A stretch of 64,000 nt of DNA from Eubacteriales bacterium (GTDB lineage Bacteria; Bacillota; Clostridia; Lachnospirales; Lachnospiraceae). The notes below the pieces were generated by a model, which did not search any database, had not been told where the DNA came from, and saw nothing but the letters and a program-made list of their open reading frames with translations. The DNA lies in contig JAUNHA010000004.1 of NCBI GenBank assembly GCA_030524135.1, positions 1 to 64,000 of the forward strand, written 5' to 3'. A program made the translations under genes and the position numbers. Below are positions 42,864 to 52,583 of the stretch, in pieces. Each line of letters begins with the position of its first letter. Positions within the stretch are counted from its first letter, which is position 1.

Positions 42864-44456
42864 ATGAGCACACATTCCAAGGCAAAAACACATAAGAAAA
42901 CGTGGCCGTTTCTGCGGACGGTCTTTTCCCGCACGAGCCTGTTCATCTTTTTCCTTGCAGTCCAGCTCATCATACTCTGGCTTGCGTTTACGTTTCTCGA
43001 TGAGACGTTTACGCTCGGCTTTTTCATCGTTCTGTCCGCGATCGAGGTCATGTTTATCATGAACCAGGGCGGAAGCTCCTCCTTCAAGATCGCTTGGATC
43101 GTACCGATCATCCTGTTTCCGGTCTTCGGCGCGCTCTTTTATCTCTATCTGAAGATTCAGTCTTCCGTAAAGCGCATGCGGCACAGGCTCGACGACGAGG
43201 TGAAGATCTCGGACTGCTGCCTCGCGGAGGACGAGGCGCTGATCCGGTCGATCAGGGAAAATGATCCCCGCCTTTACGGCATTTCCCGGTATTTAAGGAG
43301 GGAGGCACATGCGCCGCTGTGTACGGATACCGCAGTTTCCTTCTACGCGATGGGGGAGGACTTCTTTCCCGCCTTTTCCGAGGAGCTGAAAAAGGCAAAG
43401 AAGTATATTTTTATGGAATACTTCATCGTGGCAAAGGGAAAGATCTGGGATGAGATCCTTCAGATTCTGAAGGAAAAGGCCGCGGAGGGCGTTACCGTAA
43501 AGTTCATGTTTGACGGCATGAACACGATCAAAAACCTGCCGTTCGGCTATGATAAGGAGCTTCGGGAGATGGGAATCGACTGCAAGATCTTTTCGCCGGT
43601 CATCCCTGCGCTTGCCACCTATCAGAACAACCGCGACCACAGAAAGATCTGCGTGATCGACGGAAACACCGCCTTTACCGGAGGCCTTAACCTGGCGGAC
43701 GAATACGCCAACCTCGAGCAGCGCTTCGGTGTCTGGAAGGATACCGGCATGATGTTTAAGGGCGATGCGGCAAAGGCATTTTCGGTCCTTTTCATGCAGA
43801 TGTGGAACAGCACCTACCGGGACGGGAAGAAGGAGACCTACCGCCTGTCCTATGAGCGCTACGTCCACAGGGAATGCCTGTGCTGCGGGGACGCTATAAA
43901 ACCGGGAGAGGGCTATGTCATTCCCTACGGAGACAGCCCGCTTGATGAGGAAAATGTCGGGGAAAACGTCTACCTCAACATTCTTCATACCGCAAGGGAT
44001 TACGTGCACATCATGACGCCGTATCTCATCCTGGACGACCAGATGATGAACGCGCTCTGCTTTGCGGCAAAGCGCGGCGTAGATGTAAAGATCCTGTTTC
44101 CGCACATTCCGGACAAGCCCTATGCCTTCTGGCTCGGCCATTCCTATTATCCGGAGCTTCTGACAAATGGCGTGCGGATCTTTGAATACGAGCCCGGCTT
44201 CGTACACGCGAAGGAGTTTATCTCGGACGGGCGCGTGGGCGTCATCGGCACGATCAACCTGGATTTCCGGAGTCTGTATCTGCATTTTGAGAATGCGGCC
44301 TATCTGCATGACGTGCCTGCGATTCTCGATATGGAGGCGGATTTCCAGAACTGCCTCGGGCAGTGCCGGGAGATCGACATGGAAGCCTTTAAGCGTCTTC
44401 CGTGGTACAAGCTTCTCTTCGGAAATCTCCTGAAGCTTATCGCGCCGCTGTTTTAA
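42864..44456 (+). CDS. cls: Cardiolipin synthase
   Basis: This 530-residue phospholipase-D-superfamily enzyme has two N-terminal membrane helices (about 20-95) and two HKD motifs: NRDHRKICVIDG near His259 and HAKEFISD near residue 448, followed by GTINLDFRS. It joins two phosphatidylglycerol molecules. The length is typical of Clostridia Cls proteins. Confidence 0.93.
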   Translation: MSTHSKAKTHKKTWPFLRTVFSRTSLFIFFLAVQLIILWLAFTFLDETFTLGFFIVLSAIEVMFIMNQGGSSSFKIAWIVPIILFPVFGALFYLYLKIQSSVKRMRHRLDDEVKISDCCLAEDEALIRSIRENDPRLYGISRYLRREAHAPLCTDTAVSFYAMGEDFFPAFSEELKKAKKYIFMEYFIVAKGKIWDEILQILKEKAAEGVTVKFMFDGMNTIKNLPFGYDKELREMGIDCKIFSPVIPALATYQNNRDHRKICVIDGNTAFTGGLNLADEYANLEQRFGVWKDTGMMFKGDAAKAFSVLFMQMWNSTYRDGKKETYRLSYERYVHRECLCCGDAIKPGEGYVIPYGDSPLDEENVGENVYLNILHTARDYVHIMTPYLILDDQMMNALCFAAKRGVDVKILFPHIPDKPYAFWLGHSYYPELLTNGVRIFEYEPGFVHAKEFISDGRVGVIGTINLDFRSLYLHFENAAYLHDVPAILDMEADFQNCLGQCREIDMEAFKRLPWYKLLFGNLLKLIAPLF

Positions 44457-44520
44457 GCAAATTGGGATTTAACAGAAATTATATAAGACTTTAACCGGAT
44501 ATTTCCAGCATGGTATTTTT

Positions 44521-44550
44521 GGCTTTCGCATCATGTGCGGAGGCCTTTTT
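44521..44550 (+). terminator. Terminator after cls
   Basis: GGCTTTCGCA pairs with TGCGGAGGCC (44521-44545) with one mismatch, then five T. Confidence 0.7.
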
Positions 44551-44650
44551 ATTGTTAAAATAAACTTTTTTTCGCCAAAACATATATTGGACATAATTTG
44601 CATTTAAAATACGAGCATGTTTTAACACGGTAAAGGAAAGGGATAAGGGC

Positions 44651-45964
44651 ATGAAAAGACAGAAAGACGGCAGACACGGGCACATAGGCCTTAGGTGGCT
44701 TGCGGGCGGAAGCGCCGCGCTCATCGTCTGCGGCATGCAGGCGCCGTATTTTGTGAGCTATGCATCCGTGACAACGGAGATACAGGCGTTCCGCAACAAT
44801 GTGATACAGCTTTCGGGCATTATGGATACAAAGGGAGAGCTTTCTCAGACGGTCACGAGAGGCGAATTTGCAAAAGCGCTCGTCCTCGCCTCCTCCTACA
44901 AGGATTCTGCTGCAGCGAGCAGCATTGCGGCGGCAAACGATGTGCCGGCGACGAGCGAATATGCGCCGTACATCCGCATTGCCCTCCGGCAGGGATGGAT
45001 GCGCACCTATCTCGGCGGACAGTTCAAGCCCGACGAGCCTGTGAAGATGCAGGATGCGACAAAGGCGATCCTTACGCTGCTCGGCTATACGGACGATGAC
45101 TTCAGTGGGGATATCGCGGCTTCCAGACTGGCTTCCTTCAATTCACTTGAGCTGAATGAAGAGGTTGGACAGAAATCGCTTACAGACACGCTGAGCGTGC
45201 AGGAGTGCATCAACCTCTTTTATAACCTGCTCAAGGCAAGCCCGAAGACGGGAAGCGGGATCTACGGATCGCTGTTTGACCTCTCGCTCGCGTCTGACGG
45301 TGAGATCGACCCCAACGATCTTATGGAGAGCAGTATGACGGGACCGCTCCTTGTGCGGACGATCGACGAGCTCAAAAAAGCGATTCCGTTTGACGTGGAG
45401 AGCGCAAATCTCTATTTCAACGGATATTCCTCCCGCTACATGTCCTATGATTCCGCGATCCGTCAGAACGGCTGGCTGGTCGTATATTATAACGAAGGCA
45501 ACAATACGGTCTGGGCTTACGGCGAGGATTTCGGCGACAGCCAGTACCATGTGGTAAAGGGCGAGATCACGAAGATCTATTACGAGGCAAACAATATCGT
45601 CTCACCGACCTCTGTCGTGCTTGATGACAATGCGACCTATCTGCTCGGAAGCTCTGAGGTAAAATTTATGCTCGGCATTAACGGCGATATCAAGCTCGGG
45701 GACGACGTCGTGCTCATCTGCCAGACAAATACGGGAACGGATTCGGACGGCGACGACCTGGATACCTATACGGTCGTAGGTGTGATCAAATACCAGCGCA
45801 ACACCGACGGCAGCACGACCGGAACCTCCAATGTGATCTATGCGGGATCGAGCGGACCGGGATCGGGAACCACTGTATCCGGCGCAAGCGGCAACAGCGG
45901 ATCGGGAAGCGATACGGACGGCAGCACAGGCGGAACAGACAGCGGCAGCACGGGGGAGAACTAA
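44651..45964 (+). CDS. Exported S-layer-homology-like protein
   Basis: This 437-residue protein has a basic N-terminus and a hydrophobic signal (to about 36). Two or three SLH-like units follow in the first 200 residues (VTRGEFAKALVLAS, YAPYIRIALRQGWM, FKPDEPVKMQDATKAIL). A C-terminal beta-rich domain and a final Gly/Ser/Thr/Asp linker of about 40 residues complete it. It may bind secondary wall polymer. It ends 1 bp before the next gene, an exporter adaptor, which suggests joint work in export or wall attachment. RBS AAAGGGATAAGGG is purine-rich but not strict. Confidence 0.72.
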   Translation: MKRQKDGRHGHIGLRWLAGGSAALIVCGMQAPYFVSYASVTTEIQAFRNNVIQLSGIMDTKGELSQTVTRGEFAKALVLASSYKDSAAASSIAAANDVPATSEYAPYIRIALRQGWMRTYLGGQFKPDEPVKMQDATKAILTLLGYTDDDFSGDIAASRLASFNSLELNEEVGQKSLTDTLSVQECINLFYNLLKASPKTGSGIYGSLFDLSLASDGEIDPNDLMESSMTGPLLVRTIDELKKAIPFDVESANLYFNGYSSRYMSYDSAIRQNGWLVVYYNEGNNTVWAYGEDFGDSQYHVVKGEITKIYYEANNIVSPTSVVLDDNATYLLGSSEVKFMLGINGDIKLGDDVVLICQTNTGTDSDGDDLDTYTVVGVIKYQRNTDGSTTGTSNVIYAGSSGPGSGTTVSGASGNSGSGSDTDGSTGGTDSGSTGEN

Positions 45965-45965
45965 T

Positions 45966-48050
45966 ATGTCCGAAGAAGCAAAGAAGAATCAGACAGAAAA
46001 AGCACAGGATGTGAAAGAAAACCTCGGCGCGGCCGCGGCAGCAGAGGCAAGGAAGGATCCGGAGCTTGCAAAAAAGACGGCGGCAGCCGTGCCGGACAGC
46101 GTGGCAGCGGCGGGAGAGCCGCAGGCGAGAAAACTCGATAAGGATGCAAAGAAGGAGCGTAAGAAAAAGAAGCGCCGCGGGAAGCATGGATGGATCAAAT
46201 GGGTCCTGCTGCTTCTTGTCCTGGGTGCCGGAGCGTTTTTCTATCTGCGGCAGAAGCGCGCAGCCGCGGCGGCATCGGAGACGACCGTGGATGCGAAAAA
46301 TATCGGAACGGTCACGCGCGGCGATATCCAGAGCGAGCTGACCTCCTCGGGAACGCTTGCGGCGAAGGATACCTATACGATCACCTCTCTTGTGGAAGGC
46401 GAGATCATTGAGGCAAATTTTGAAGAGGGAGATCAGGTGCAGAAGGGCGATGTGCTCTACCGCATCGATCCGTCCGATATGGACCGGGAGATCGAAAGCG
46501 CGCAGAAAAACCTGCAGTATGCACAGGACGACCTTGCCGATGCAAAGGACGACCTCGCAAAAGCGCAGAGCGATCTCGGCGGAGGCGTGTGGTACTCGGA
46601 TTTTTCCGGTTACATTCAGAACCTTTCCCTGTCCGTGGGCGATACGGTCGGACAGAATACGGAGATCGCAGACCTCTATAATGACACGGCCATGAAGCTG
46701 AAGGTTCCGTTCCTCTCCCTGGAGGCGGACGCGATCGCGGTGGGCACACAGGTCGTGGTGAGACTTTCCGATACGGGAGAGGAGATCCCGGGACAGGTCA
46801 TTGAGAAGAGCTCCATGGAGGAGACGCTTACGGGCGGCACGATGGTCAAATACATCACTGTGCTCGTCACCAATCCGGGCGGACTTACGACCTCGGATAA
46901 GGCTTCGGTACAGACTGGCGATCTGTATTCCGCCGAAGACGGAAGCTTTGAGGCCTATACCTCTTCCAAGCTGAAATATGACCTCAGCCAGTCTGTAAAG
47001 GTCGCTTCCGTGCTCGTGCACGACGGCGATTATGTAACGGCGGGAACCCCGATCTTCACGATGACGGCGGATTCTTTGTCCGAAGCGCTGAAGCAGTATG
47101 AAAAATCCGTAGAGCAGGCGGAGCAGAGCCTCGATACGGCGCAGGATAATCTCGAAAAGCAGCAGGAAAGCCTTGAGGACTATACGATCACGGCGCCGAT
47201 CTCAGGTCAGGTCATCTCAAAGTCCGGCAAGGTCGGCGATAAGATCAGCCGCAGCTCCGGCAGCTCCGATACGACGCTCGCCATCATTTATGATCTCTCG
47301 GAGCTCACCTTTGAAATGAGCATCGACGAGCTCGATATCAGCAAGGTCGAGGTCGGACAGGAGGTAGAGGTTACGGCGGACGCGTTCGAGGATGAGACCT
47401 ATACGGGTCATGTGACAAATGTTTCCTTAAACGGCAGCAATTCAAACGGCGTTACGACTTATCCGGTAACGGTAACGATGGACGACATGGGAGATCTGCT
47501 TCCGAGCATGAACGTAGACGGCACCATTATCCTTGAAAAGGCGGAGGATGTGCTGTACATTCCGATCAATGCGCTGCAGCGCGGCAACATCGTCTATGTG
47601 CGTGATACCTCGCTTACGGATGAGCAGAAGAGTACATCCGAAGGAACGGGAGAAGCCGAAGCTCCGGCGTCTTTAGAAAACGGCGCACCGGAAGGCGGAA
47701 ATATGGAAAATGCGCCTGACATGTCAGAGATGCCTGAAGCAGGCAGCGCGGAAGGCGCGCCGGCAGGAGAGCTGCCTTCGCAGGCGGCATCCGGCGGAAA
47801 TACGCGTGCGGCAGGCCTTCCGAGAGCAAATGATATTCCGGACGGCTTTACGGCAGTCCGTGTGGAAACAGGCCTTACCTCCGAGGATTATGTGGAGATC
47901 ACCTCCGGACTTTCCGAGGGACAGGAGGTCTATGTAAAAGACAGTGAGTCAAGCACCGGCGGCTTCATGTGGGGCGGCGGAATGGGTGGCCCAGGAGGCG
48001 GCGGAATGGGCGGCGGCCCCGGCGGTGGCGGCGGCGGTCCGAGAGGTTAA
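45966..48050 (+). CDS. Membrane-fusion (HlyD/MacA-like) adaptor of an ABC exporter
   Basis: This 694-residue protein has a cytosolic charged N-terminus (about 1-72), one membrane helix (about 75-94), a biotinyl-lipoyl-like domain split by coiled coils (segments with GEIIEANFEEGDQVQKGDVL and ITAPISGQVISKSGKVGDKI), a beta-barrel domain, and a low-complexity Glu/Ala/Gly tail ending in Gly/Met/Pro repeats. The start at 45966 follows the stop of the SLH-like gene. It would couple the MacB-like pair encoded downstream to export. The domain is longer than in usual MacA (about 370-400). Confidence 0.83.
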   Translation: MSEEAKKNQTEKAQDVKENLGAAAAAEARKDPELAKKTAAAVPDSVAAAGEPQARKLDKDAKKERKKKKRRGKHGWIKWVLLLLVLGAGAFFYLRQKRAAAAASETTVDAKNIGTVTRGDIQSELTSSGTLAAKDTYTITSLVEGEIIEANFEEGDQVQKGDVLYRIDPSDMDREIESAQKNLQYAQDDLADAKDDLAKAQSDLGGGVWYSDFSGYIQNLSLSVGDTVGQNTEIADLYNDTAMKLKVPFLSLEADAIAVGTQVVVRLSDTGEEIPGQVIEKSSMEETLTGGTMVKYITVLVTNPGGLTTSDKASVQTGDLYSAEDGSFEAYTSSKLKYDLSQSVKVASVLVHDGDYVTAGTPIFTMTADSLSEALKQYEKSVEQAEQSLDTAQDNLEKQQESLEDYTITAPISGQVISKSGKVGDKISRSSGSSDTTLAIIYDLSELTFEMSIDELDISKVEVGQEVEVTADAFEDETYTGHVTNVSLNGSNSNGVTTYPVTVTMDDMGDLLPSMNVDGTIILEKAEDVLYIPINALQRGNIVYVRDTSLTDEQKSTSEGTGEAEAPASLENGAPEGGNMENAPDMSEMPEAGSAEGAPAGELPSQAASGGNTRAAGLPRANDIPDGFTAVRVETGLTSEDYVEITSGLSEGQEVYVKDSESSTGGFMWGGGMGGPGGGGMGGGPGGGGGGPRG

Positions 48051-48053
48051 GTG

Positions 48054-49019
48054 ATGCGGATACCTTTTTTACGGGAAAAAGATCATATGGACGGAGGCTA
48101 CGGCTCACGTGACAGTTCCAGTGAGAAGTTTCTGAAGGGAAAATTCACGCCGGAGAAAAATGTGGCAGAAACTTCCGGCGAAGACAGTAAACGGACATCG
48201 GCTTTGGATAGTTCCAAAGCCGCGGCTCCCGCCTCCGCAGAGCGTGAGCCGGGTGAACCGGAAGCGGTGAGCTCAGAGGCATTCCTCAGATACCAGGAGG
48301 AGACCTACAGCGGGAAAGAGCCGCTCATCGAGCTTCGGGACATTTACAAGATCTACTATATGGGAGACGAGGAGATCCATGCCTCGGACGGCATCTCATT
48401 AAAGATCTGGCGCGGCGAGTTCGTGGCGATCGTCGGCAAATCCGGATCCGGAAAATCAACGCTCATGAACATCATCGGGGCGCTTGACACGCCGACGGAG
48501 GGAGAATATCTCCTCGGCGGGGAGGATACCTCGGAGATGACGGACGACGAGCTTGCGGAGATCCGCAACAAGATGATCGGCTTTATCTTCCAGCAGTACA
48601 ACCTGCTTCCGAAGCTTGATCTTCTGGAAAATGTGGAGCTTCCGCTGCAGTACGCGGGAGTTCCGGCTGCAGAGCGGAAGGAGCGCGCGCTTGCCTCGCT
48701 TGACCGCGTGGGCTTAAAGGGAAAATGGAAGAGCTTCCCGAACCAGCTTTCCGGCGGTCAGCAGCAGCGTGTGTCGATCGCAAGGGCGCTTGCGGGCGAT
48801 CCTTCGCTGATCCTTGCCGACGAGCCGACTGGCGCGCTCGACTCAAAGACCTCCAGAGAGGTGCTTAACTTCCTGAAAAAACTGAACGAAGAGGGCAACA
48901 CCATCGTCATGATCACGCACGATCCGTCCATCGCGATGAACGCGGGGCGCGTCGTACAGGTCATGGACGGTAAAATAACATTTGACGGAGATGTAAAAGA
49001 ATATGCTGCAAAGCTTTAA
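48054..49019 (+). CDS. ABC transporter ATP-binding protein, MacB/LolD type, with N-terminal extension
   Basis: This 321-residue protein has about 90 residues of acidic, Ser/Ala-rich extension, then a normal ATPase domain. The Walker A GKSGSGKST lies near 128, the Q-loop in IFQQYNLLP, the signature LSGGQQQR near 232 and Walker B LILADEPTGALD after it. MacB-type ATPases do not carry such an extension. A GTG at 48051 is also possible. It overlaps the permease gene by 17 bp. Confidence 0.88.
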   Translation: MRIPFLREKDHMDGGYGSRDSSSEKFLKGKFTPEKNVAETSGEDSKRTSALDSSKAAAPASAEREPGEPEAVSSEAFLRYQEETYSGKEPLIELRDIYKIYYMGDEEIHASDGISLKIWRGEFVAIVGKSGSGKSTLMNIIGALDTPTEGEYLLGGEDTSEMTDDELAEIRNKMIGFIFQQYNLLPKLDLLENVELPLQYAGVPAAERKERALASLDRVGLKGKWKSFPNQLSGGQQQRVSIARALAGDPSLILADEPTGALDSKTSREVLNFLKKLNEEGNTIVMITHDPSIAMNAGRVVQVMDGKITFDGDVKEYAAKL

Positions 49020-50181
49020 AATGGCCTTAAAATCTATCTGGTCCAATAAGATGCGCTCGTTTTTAACGATGCTCGGCATCATCATCGGCGTGGCCTCCGT
49101 CATCATCCTGGTGTCGGTCGTAAACGGCTATATGTCCTCCGTGATCGAGAGCTTCGCGAGCATGGGCGTAAACCAGATCAGCGTCAACGTGACGAACACT
49201 GCATCCCGTGTGCTGTCCGCGGATGAAATGTATGAATTTTTCGATGAAAACCCGGATCTCTTTGAGGACATGACGCCGGTCGTAAGCGTCAACATGCCTT
49301 TGAAGAACGGCAATGACACGATGTCCGGCACATCGATCAGGGGATATTCGGAAGCATATCTCAACATCAAGGACTATACGCTCTATACGGGACGAAACCT
49401 TTCCTATGCGGACTGTATGGCGGAACAGAAGGTGGCGCTTATGGGCTATTACACGGCGCTCACGCTGTTCGGCAGCGCAGACAGTGCGGTCGGAGAGAAG
49501 ATCAAGATCGGACCGAACGCATTTACGGTCGTAGGCGTTGTGGAGCGACAGGACGAGGATGAGCTCGAAGAGGGCGGAACGGACGATTTCGTGTGGGTGC
49601 CCTATACCGTGGCGGCAAAAATGGGCAGGAGCACCAATATCTCCAATTATATCCTGACGAGCGTCAGCACGGACAACTCCGACGAGTGTACGGACACCAT
49701 CGAAACCTTTCTGTATTCTATTTATAAGAATGACGACTATTACACGGTTACGGCAAACTCCGAGCTCCTCGATGAGCTCAACAGCCAGATCGCGATGATG
49801 TCCACGATGCTCGGCGGCATCGCCGGAATCTCTCTGCTCGTCGCGGGCGTCGGCGTTATGAACATCATGCTCGTATCGGTAACGGAGCGTACGCGTGAGA
49901 TCGGCATCAGAAAGGCGCTCGGCGCAAAGCGCGCGGTCATCATGCAGCAGTTTGTCATCGAGGCTGCGGTGACCTCCTCGATCGGCGGCATCATCGGTAT
50001 TTTCCTCGGATCCGTCGTAACGGGCGTGATCGGCAATGCGATGGGCATCAGCGCGACACCGTCCATGGGCGCGATCGCATTGTCCTTCGGCGTTTCCGTG
50101 GGCATCGGTCTCCTGTTCGGCTACATGCCGGCAAGCCGTGCCGCGACATTAAACCCGATCGACGCGCTCAGAAGTGATTGA
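49003..50181 (+). CDS. MacB/FtsX-type ABC transporter permease
   Basis: This 392-residue permease has an N-terminal helix (about 17-42, KMRSFLTMLGIIIGVASVIILVS), a large extracytoplasmic MacB domain and three C-terminal helices (about 260-390) with VTERTREIGIRKALGAKR between them. With the ATPase it forms a type VII ABC system, which uses mechanical force for export or signalling, not classical transport. Target substrates are unknown. Confidence 0.9.
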   Translation: MLQSFKMALKSIWSNKMRSFLTMLGIIIGVASVIILVSVVNGYMSSVIESFASMGVNQISVNVTNTASRVLSADEMYEFFDENPDLFEDMTPVVSVNMPLKNGNDTMSGTSIRGYSEAYLNIKDYTLYTGRNLSYADCMAEQKVALMGYYTALTLFGSADSAVGEKIKIGPNAFTVVGVVERQDEDELEEGGTDDFVWVPYTVAAKMGRSTNISNYILTSVSTDNSDECTDTIETFLYSIYKNDDYYTVTANSELLDELNSQIAMMSTMLGGIAGISLLVAGVGVMNIMLVSVTERTREIGIRKALGAKRAVIMQQFVIEAAVTSSIGGIIGIFLGSVVTGVIGNAMGISATPSMGAIALSFGVSVGIGLLFGYMPASRAATLNPIDALRSD

Positions 50182-50206
50182 CTTTAATTTAACATAACAT
50201 TATAAT
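50178..50206 (+). promoter_or_regulatory. Promoter upstream of rex
   Basis: TTGACT (50178-50183) overlaps the stop codon of the permease gene; a 17 bp spacer and TATAAT (50201-50206) follow. Transcription would begin near 50213. Confidence 0.68.
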
Positions 50207-50220
50207 AGGAAAAAGCTATA

Positions 50221-50249
50221 CGAAGAATCCGCTGGCAGCGGATTTTTCG
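50221..50249 (+). terminator. Terminator-like hairpin in the rex leader
   Basis: AATCCGCT (50226-50233) pairs with AGCGGATT (50237-50243 region), flanked by CGAA/TTCG and followed by five T. It lies after the rex promoter, so it could end the exporter operon and also attenuate rex. Confidence 0.6.
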
Positions 50250-50269
50250 TGTTGAGTGAAAAGAAAGAT

Positions 50270-50293
50270 AACAGTAGACCATTCTCTACTGTT
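50270..50293 (+). other. Second hairpin in the rex leader
   Basis: AACAGTAGA (50270-50278) and TCTACTGTT (50285-50293) form a perfect 9 bp stem with loop CCATTC, 9 nt before the ribosome site. It is not a Rex operator by sequence. Confidence 0.6.
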
Positions 50294-50314
50294 ATTTTGA
50301 TAGGGGGATCAGCC

Positions 50315-50962
50315 ATGGAAGAAAGAGCGATTTCTCAGGCGATCATAAAAAGACTTCCGAGATATTACAGATATCTGGGAGAACTGATCGCGCAGGGAGT
50401 AGAGCGTATCTCATCAAATGAATTTTCAAAGCTCATGGGCGTAACCGCGTCGCAGATCCGTCAGGACCTCAACAACTTCGGCGGGTTCGGACAGCAGGGC
50501 TACGGGTATAATGTAAAGAACCTTTACGAGGAGATCGGCAAGATTCTGGGAATCGACCGCGTGCATAACATCATCGTGGTCGGCGCCGGAAACTTCGGTA
50601 AGGCGCTTGCGGGATACAGCGACTTCGAGAGAAGGGGCTTCCGCATCAAGGCTTTGTTTGACCGCGATCCGTCAAAGGTCGGGAACGAATACAACGGCAT
50701 CGAGGTCCATCCGATTTCCGGGATGAAGGACTACATCCGTGAAAACAATATCGAGATCGTCGCGCTTACGGTACCGAAGGCGGCAGCGATCGAGATCGCA
50801 CAGCAGCTTGTTGACACCGGGATCAAGGGCATCTGGAACTTCGCGCATACGGATCTGAAGGTTCCGAAGGACATCGTCGTGGAGAACGTTCATCTGTCCG
50901 AGAGCATGATGCGCCTTTCCTACAACATCGTGAACCGGGGCAGAGGCGCGGGACGGAAATAA
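50315..50962 (+). CDS. rex: Redox-sensing transcriptional repressor Rex
   Basis: This 215-residue regulator has an N-terminal winged helix (about 1-80, RLPRYYRYLGELIAQG and ASQIRQDLNNFGGFGQQGYGY) and a Rossmann domain with VVGAGNFGKALAGY that senses NADH/NAD+. It represses fermentation and related genes at low NADH. The ATG at 50315 follows AGGGGGA by 6 nt; the longer frame contains the hairpin region. Confidence 0.95.
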   Translation: MEERAISQAIIKRLPRYYRYLGELIAQGVERISSNEFSKLMGVTASQIRQDLNNFGGFGQQGYGYNVKNLYEEIGKILGIDRVHNIIVVGAGNFGKALAGYSDFERRGFRIKALFDRDPSKVGNEYNGIEVHPISGMKDYIRENNIEIVALTVPKAAAIEIAQQLVDTGIKGIWNFAHTDLKVPKDIVVENVHLSESMMRLSYNIVNRGRGAGRK

Positions 50963-50963
50963 A

Positions 50964-51332
50964 TTGATATACGGAATAGGAACAGACATCGTTGAACTGG
51001 AACGTGTCAGAAAAGCCTGTCTTCGGACCTCTTTTCTGACACGCTCTTTTACGGAAGCGGAACGCCGGGAAGCCTCTTTTTCAGAAAAAAGACTTGCCGG
51101 TGATTTTGCTGTTAAGGAGGCGGTCTCGAAGGCGTTCGGAACCGGGGTGAGCGGCTTTGAGCTCTATGAGATCGAGGTGCTCCGGGATGAGCGGGGCGCG
51201 CCTTATGTGCGGCTTTCGGGACAGGCGGCAGCGCTTTCCGAACGTCTCGGGATCGGGCGCATCCATGTGTCCATTTCGGATACGGACACCTATGTGACGG
51301 CCTTTGCCGTCGCGGAATGCAGGCAGCAGTAA
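50964..51332 (+). CDS. acpS: Holo-[acyl-carrier-protein] synthase
   Basis: This 122-residue enzyme transfers phosphopantetheine from CoA to ACP. The motifs GIGTDIVELERVRKA and DFAVKEAVSKAFGTG give the metal and CoA sites. The start is TTG at 50964, one base after the rex stop, and no better start is available. Confidence 0.92.
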   Translation: MIYGIGTDIVELERVRKACLRTSFLTRSFTEAERREASFSEKRLAGDFAVKEAVSKAFGTGVSGFELYEIEVLRDERGAPYVRLSGQAAALSERLGIGRIHVSISDTDTYVTAFAVAECRQQ

Positions 51333-51351
51333 CAGAGAAAGGAGCGGAAGG

Positions 51352-52527
51352 ATGAGCACAGAGAGCAGGAACTGGGACGGGGCAGAATTTCCATACAGAA
51401 GGACATTCGCACCGGTGGATCTGTCCGCGCTCCGGCATAATCTCGCGGCGCTTAGGGCGGCGCTTCCGGAAGGCGTGCGGTTCTGCGCGGTCGTAAAGGC
51501 GGACGCCTACGGACATGGCTTTGCGGGCATGGCAGAGGTCTTTTCGGAATATGCCGACTGCTATGCAGTGGCAGCAGTCTCCGAGGGGATTGAGTTAAGA
51601 CGCGTACCGGCTCTTGAAAAGGCGCCCATTCTCATTCTCGGAGACGTGGATGAGGGAGAATACGGCGATCTCCTTTCCTACGGGCTTACGGCTTCCGTTT
51701 CCTCTCTGTCCGAAGCGGAGGCGCTCTCGGCGCTTTCCGTAAGGGAAGGCAAGACCGCGCATATCCACATCGCGCTCGACACGGGCATGAGCCGCATCGG
51801 GCTTCCCGCGGATGAAGACGGCATCCGGGAGCTCGCCCTGATCTCAAAGCTTCCGGGCATTTCCATAGACGGCATCTTCACGCACTTTGCGACGGCGGAC
51901 GAGACGGACAAGGCGCGGACAGAGCAGCAGGCAGAGCGCTTTAGGACCTTCCTTAACAGGGCAGACGCGCTTTGCATCGATACGGGCATCCGCCATACGG
52001 CAAATTCCGCGGCGATCCTGGAGGGCATCGGTCTTCAGTATGATATGGTGCGCGGCGGTATTGCCATGTACGGGCTTTATCCTTCGGATGAGGTGAAAAA
52101 GGAGATTTCGCTTTTGCCGGTCATGCAGCTTAAGGCACGCATCACGCATGTAAAGGAGATCGCGCCGGGCACGGAGGTGAGCTACGGCGGCATCTTCCGC
52201 GCGGAAAAGCGCATGCTGGTGGGGACGGTCTCCGCAGGCTATGCGGACGGCTATCCGCGCAATGTGAGCGGAAAAGGCATGGAGGTCCTTGTGCGGGGCA
52301 GGCGCTGCCCGGTGCTCGGACGCGTCTGCATGGACCAGCTCATGATCGGGCTTGACGGCGTGCCGGAGGCGAAAAAGGGAGATATCGTCACGCTCTTCGG
52401 AACGGATGGCGATGCATGCATTCCGCTTGAGGAGCTTGCAAAAAAGAGCGGAGGCTTCCACTATGAGCTTCTGTGCGGCGTCAACAAGCGGGTGCCGCGC
52501 GTTTATTTCGGCGGGCAGAAGGCCTGA
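51352..52527 (+). CDS. alr: Alanine racemase
   Basis: This 391-residue PLP enzyme provides D-alanine for the wall. The PLP lysine is about K49 (VVKADAYGHG) and the second catalytic base about Y278 (VSYGGIF). The ATG at 51352 follows AAGGAG. It lies directly after acpS, a common pairing in Firmicutes. Confidence 0.95.
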   Translation: MSTESRNWDGAEFPYRRTFAPVDLSALRHNLAALRAALPEGVRFCAVVKADAYGHGFAGMAEVFSEYADCYAVAAVSEGIELRRVPALEKAPILILGDVDEGEYGDLLSYGLTASVSSLSEAEALSALSVREGKTAHIHIALDTGMSRIGLPADEDGIRELALISKLPGISIDGIFTHFATADETDKARTEQQAERFRTFLNRADALCIDTGIRHTANSAAILEGIGLQYDMVRGGIAMYGLYPSDEVKKEISLLPVMQLKARITHVKEIAPGTEVSYGGIFRAEKRMLVGTVSAGYADGYPRNVSGKGMEVLVRGRRCPVLGRVCMDQLMIGLDGVPEAKKGDIVTLFGTDGDACIPLEELAKKSGGFHYELLCGVNKRVPRVYFGGQKA

Positions 52528-52583
52528 CGTTATCAGGCAGCCGGCACAGCAGTATTTTTTGGTATGGGGATTATATAATCAGT

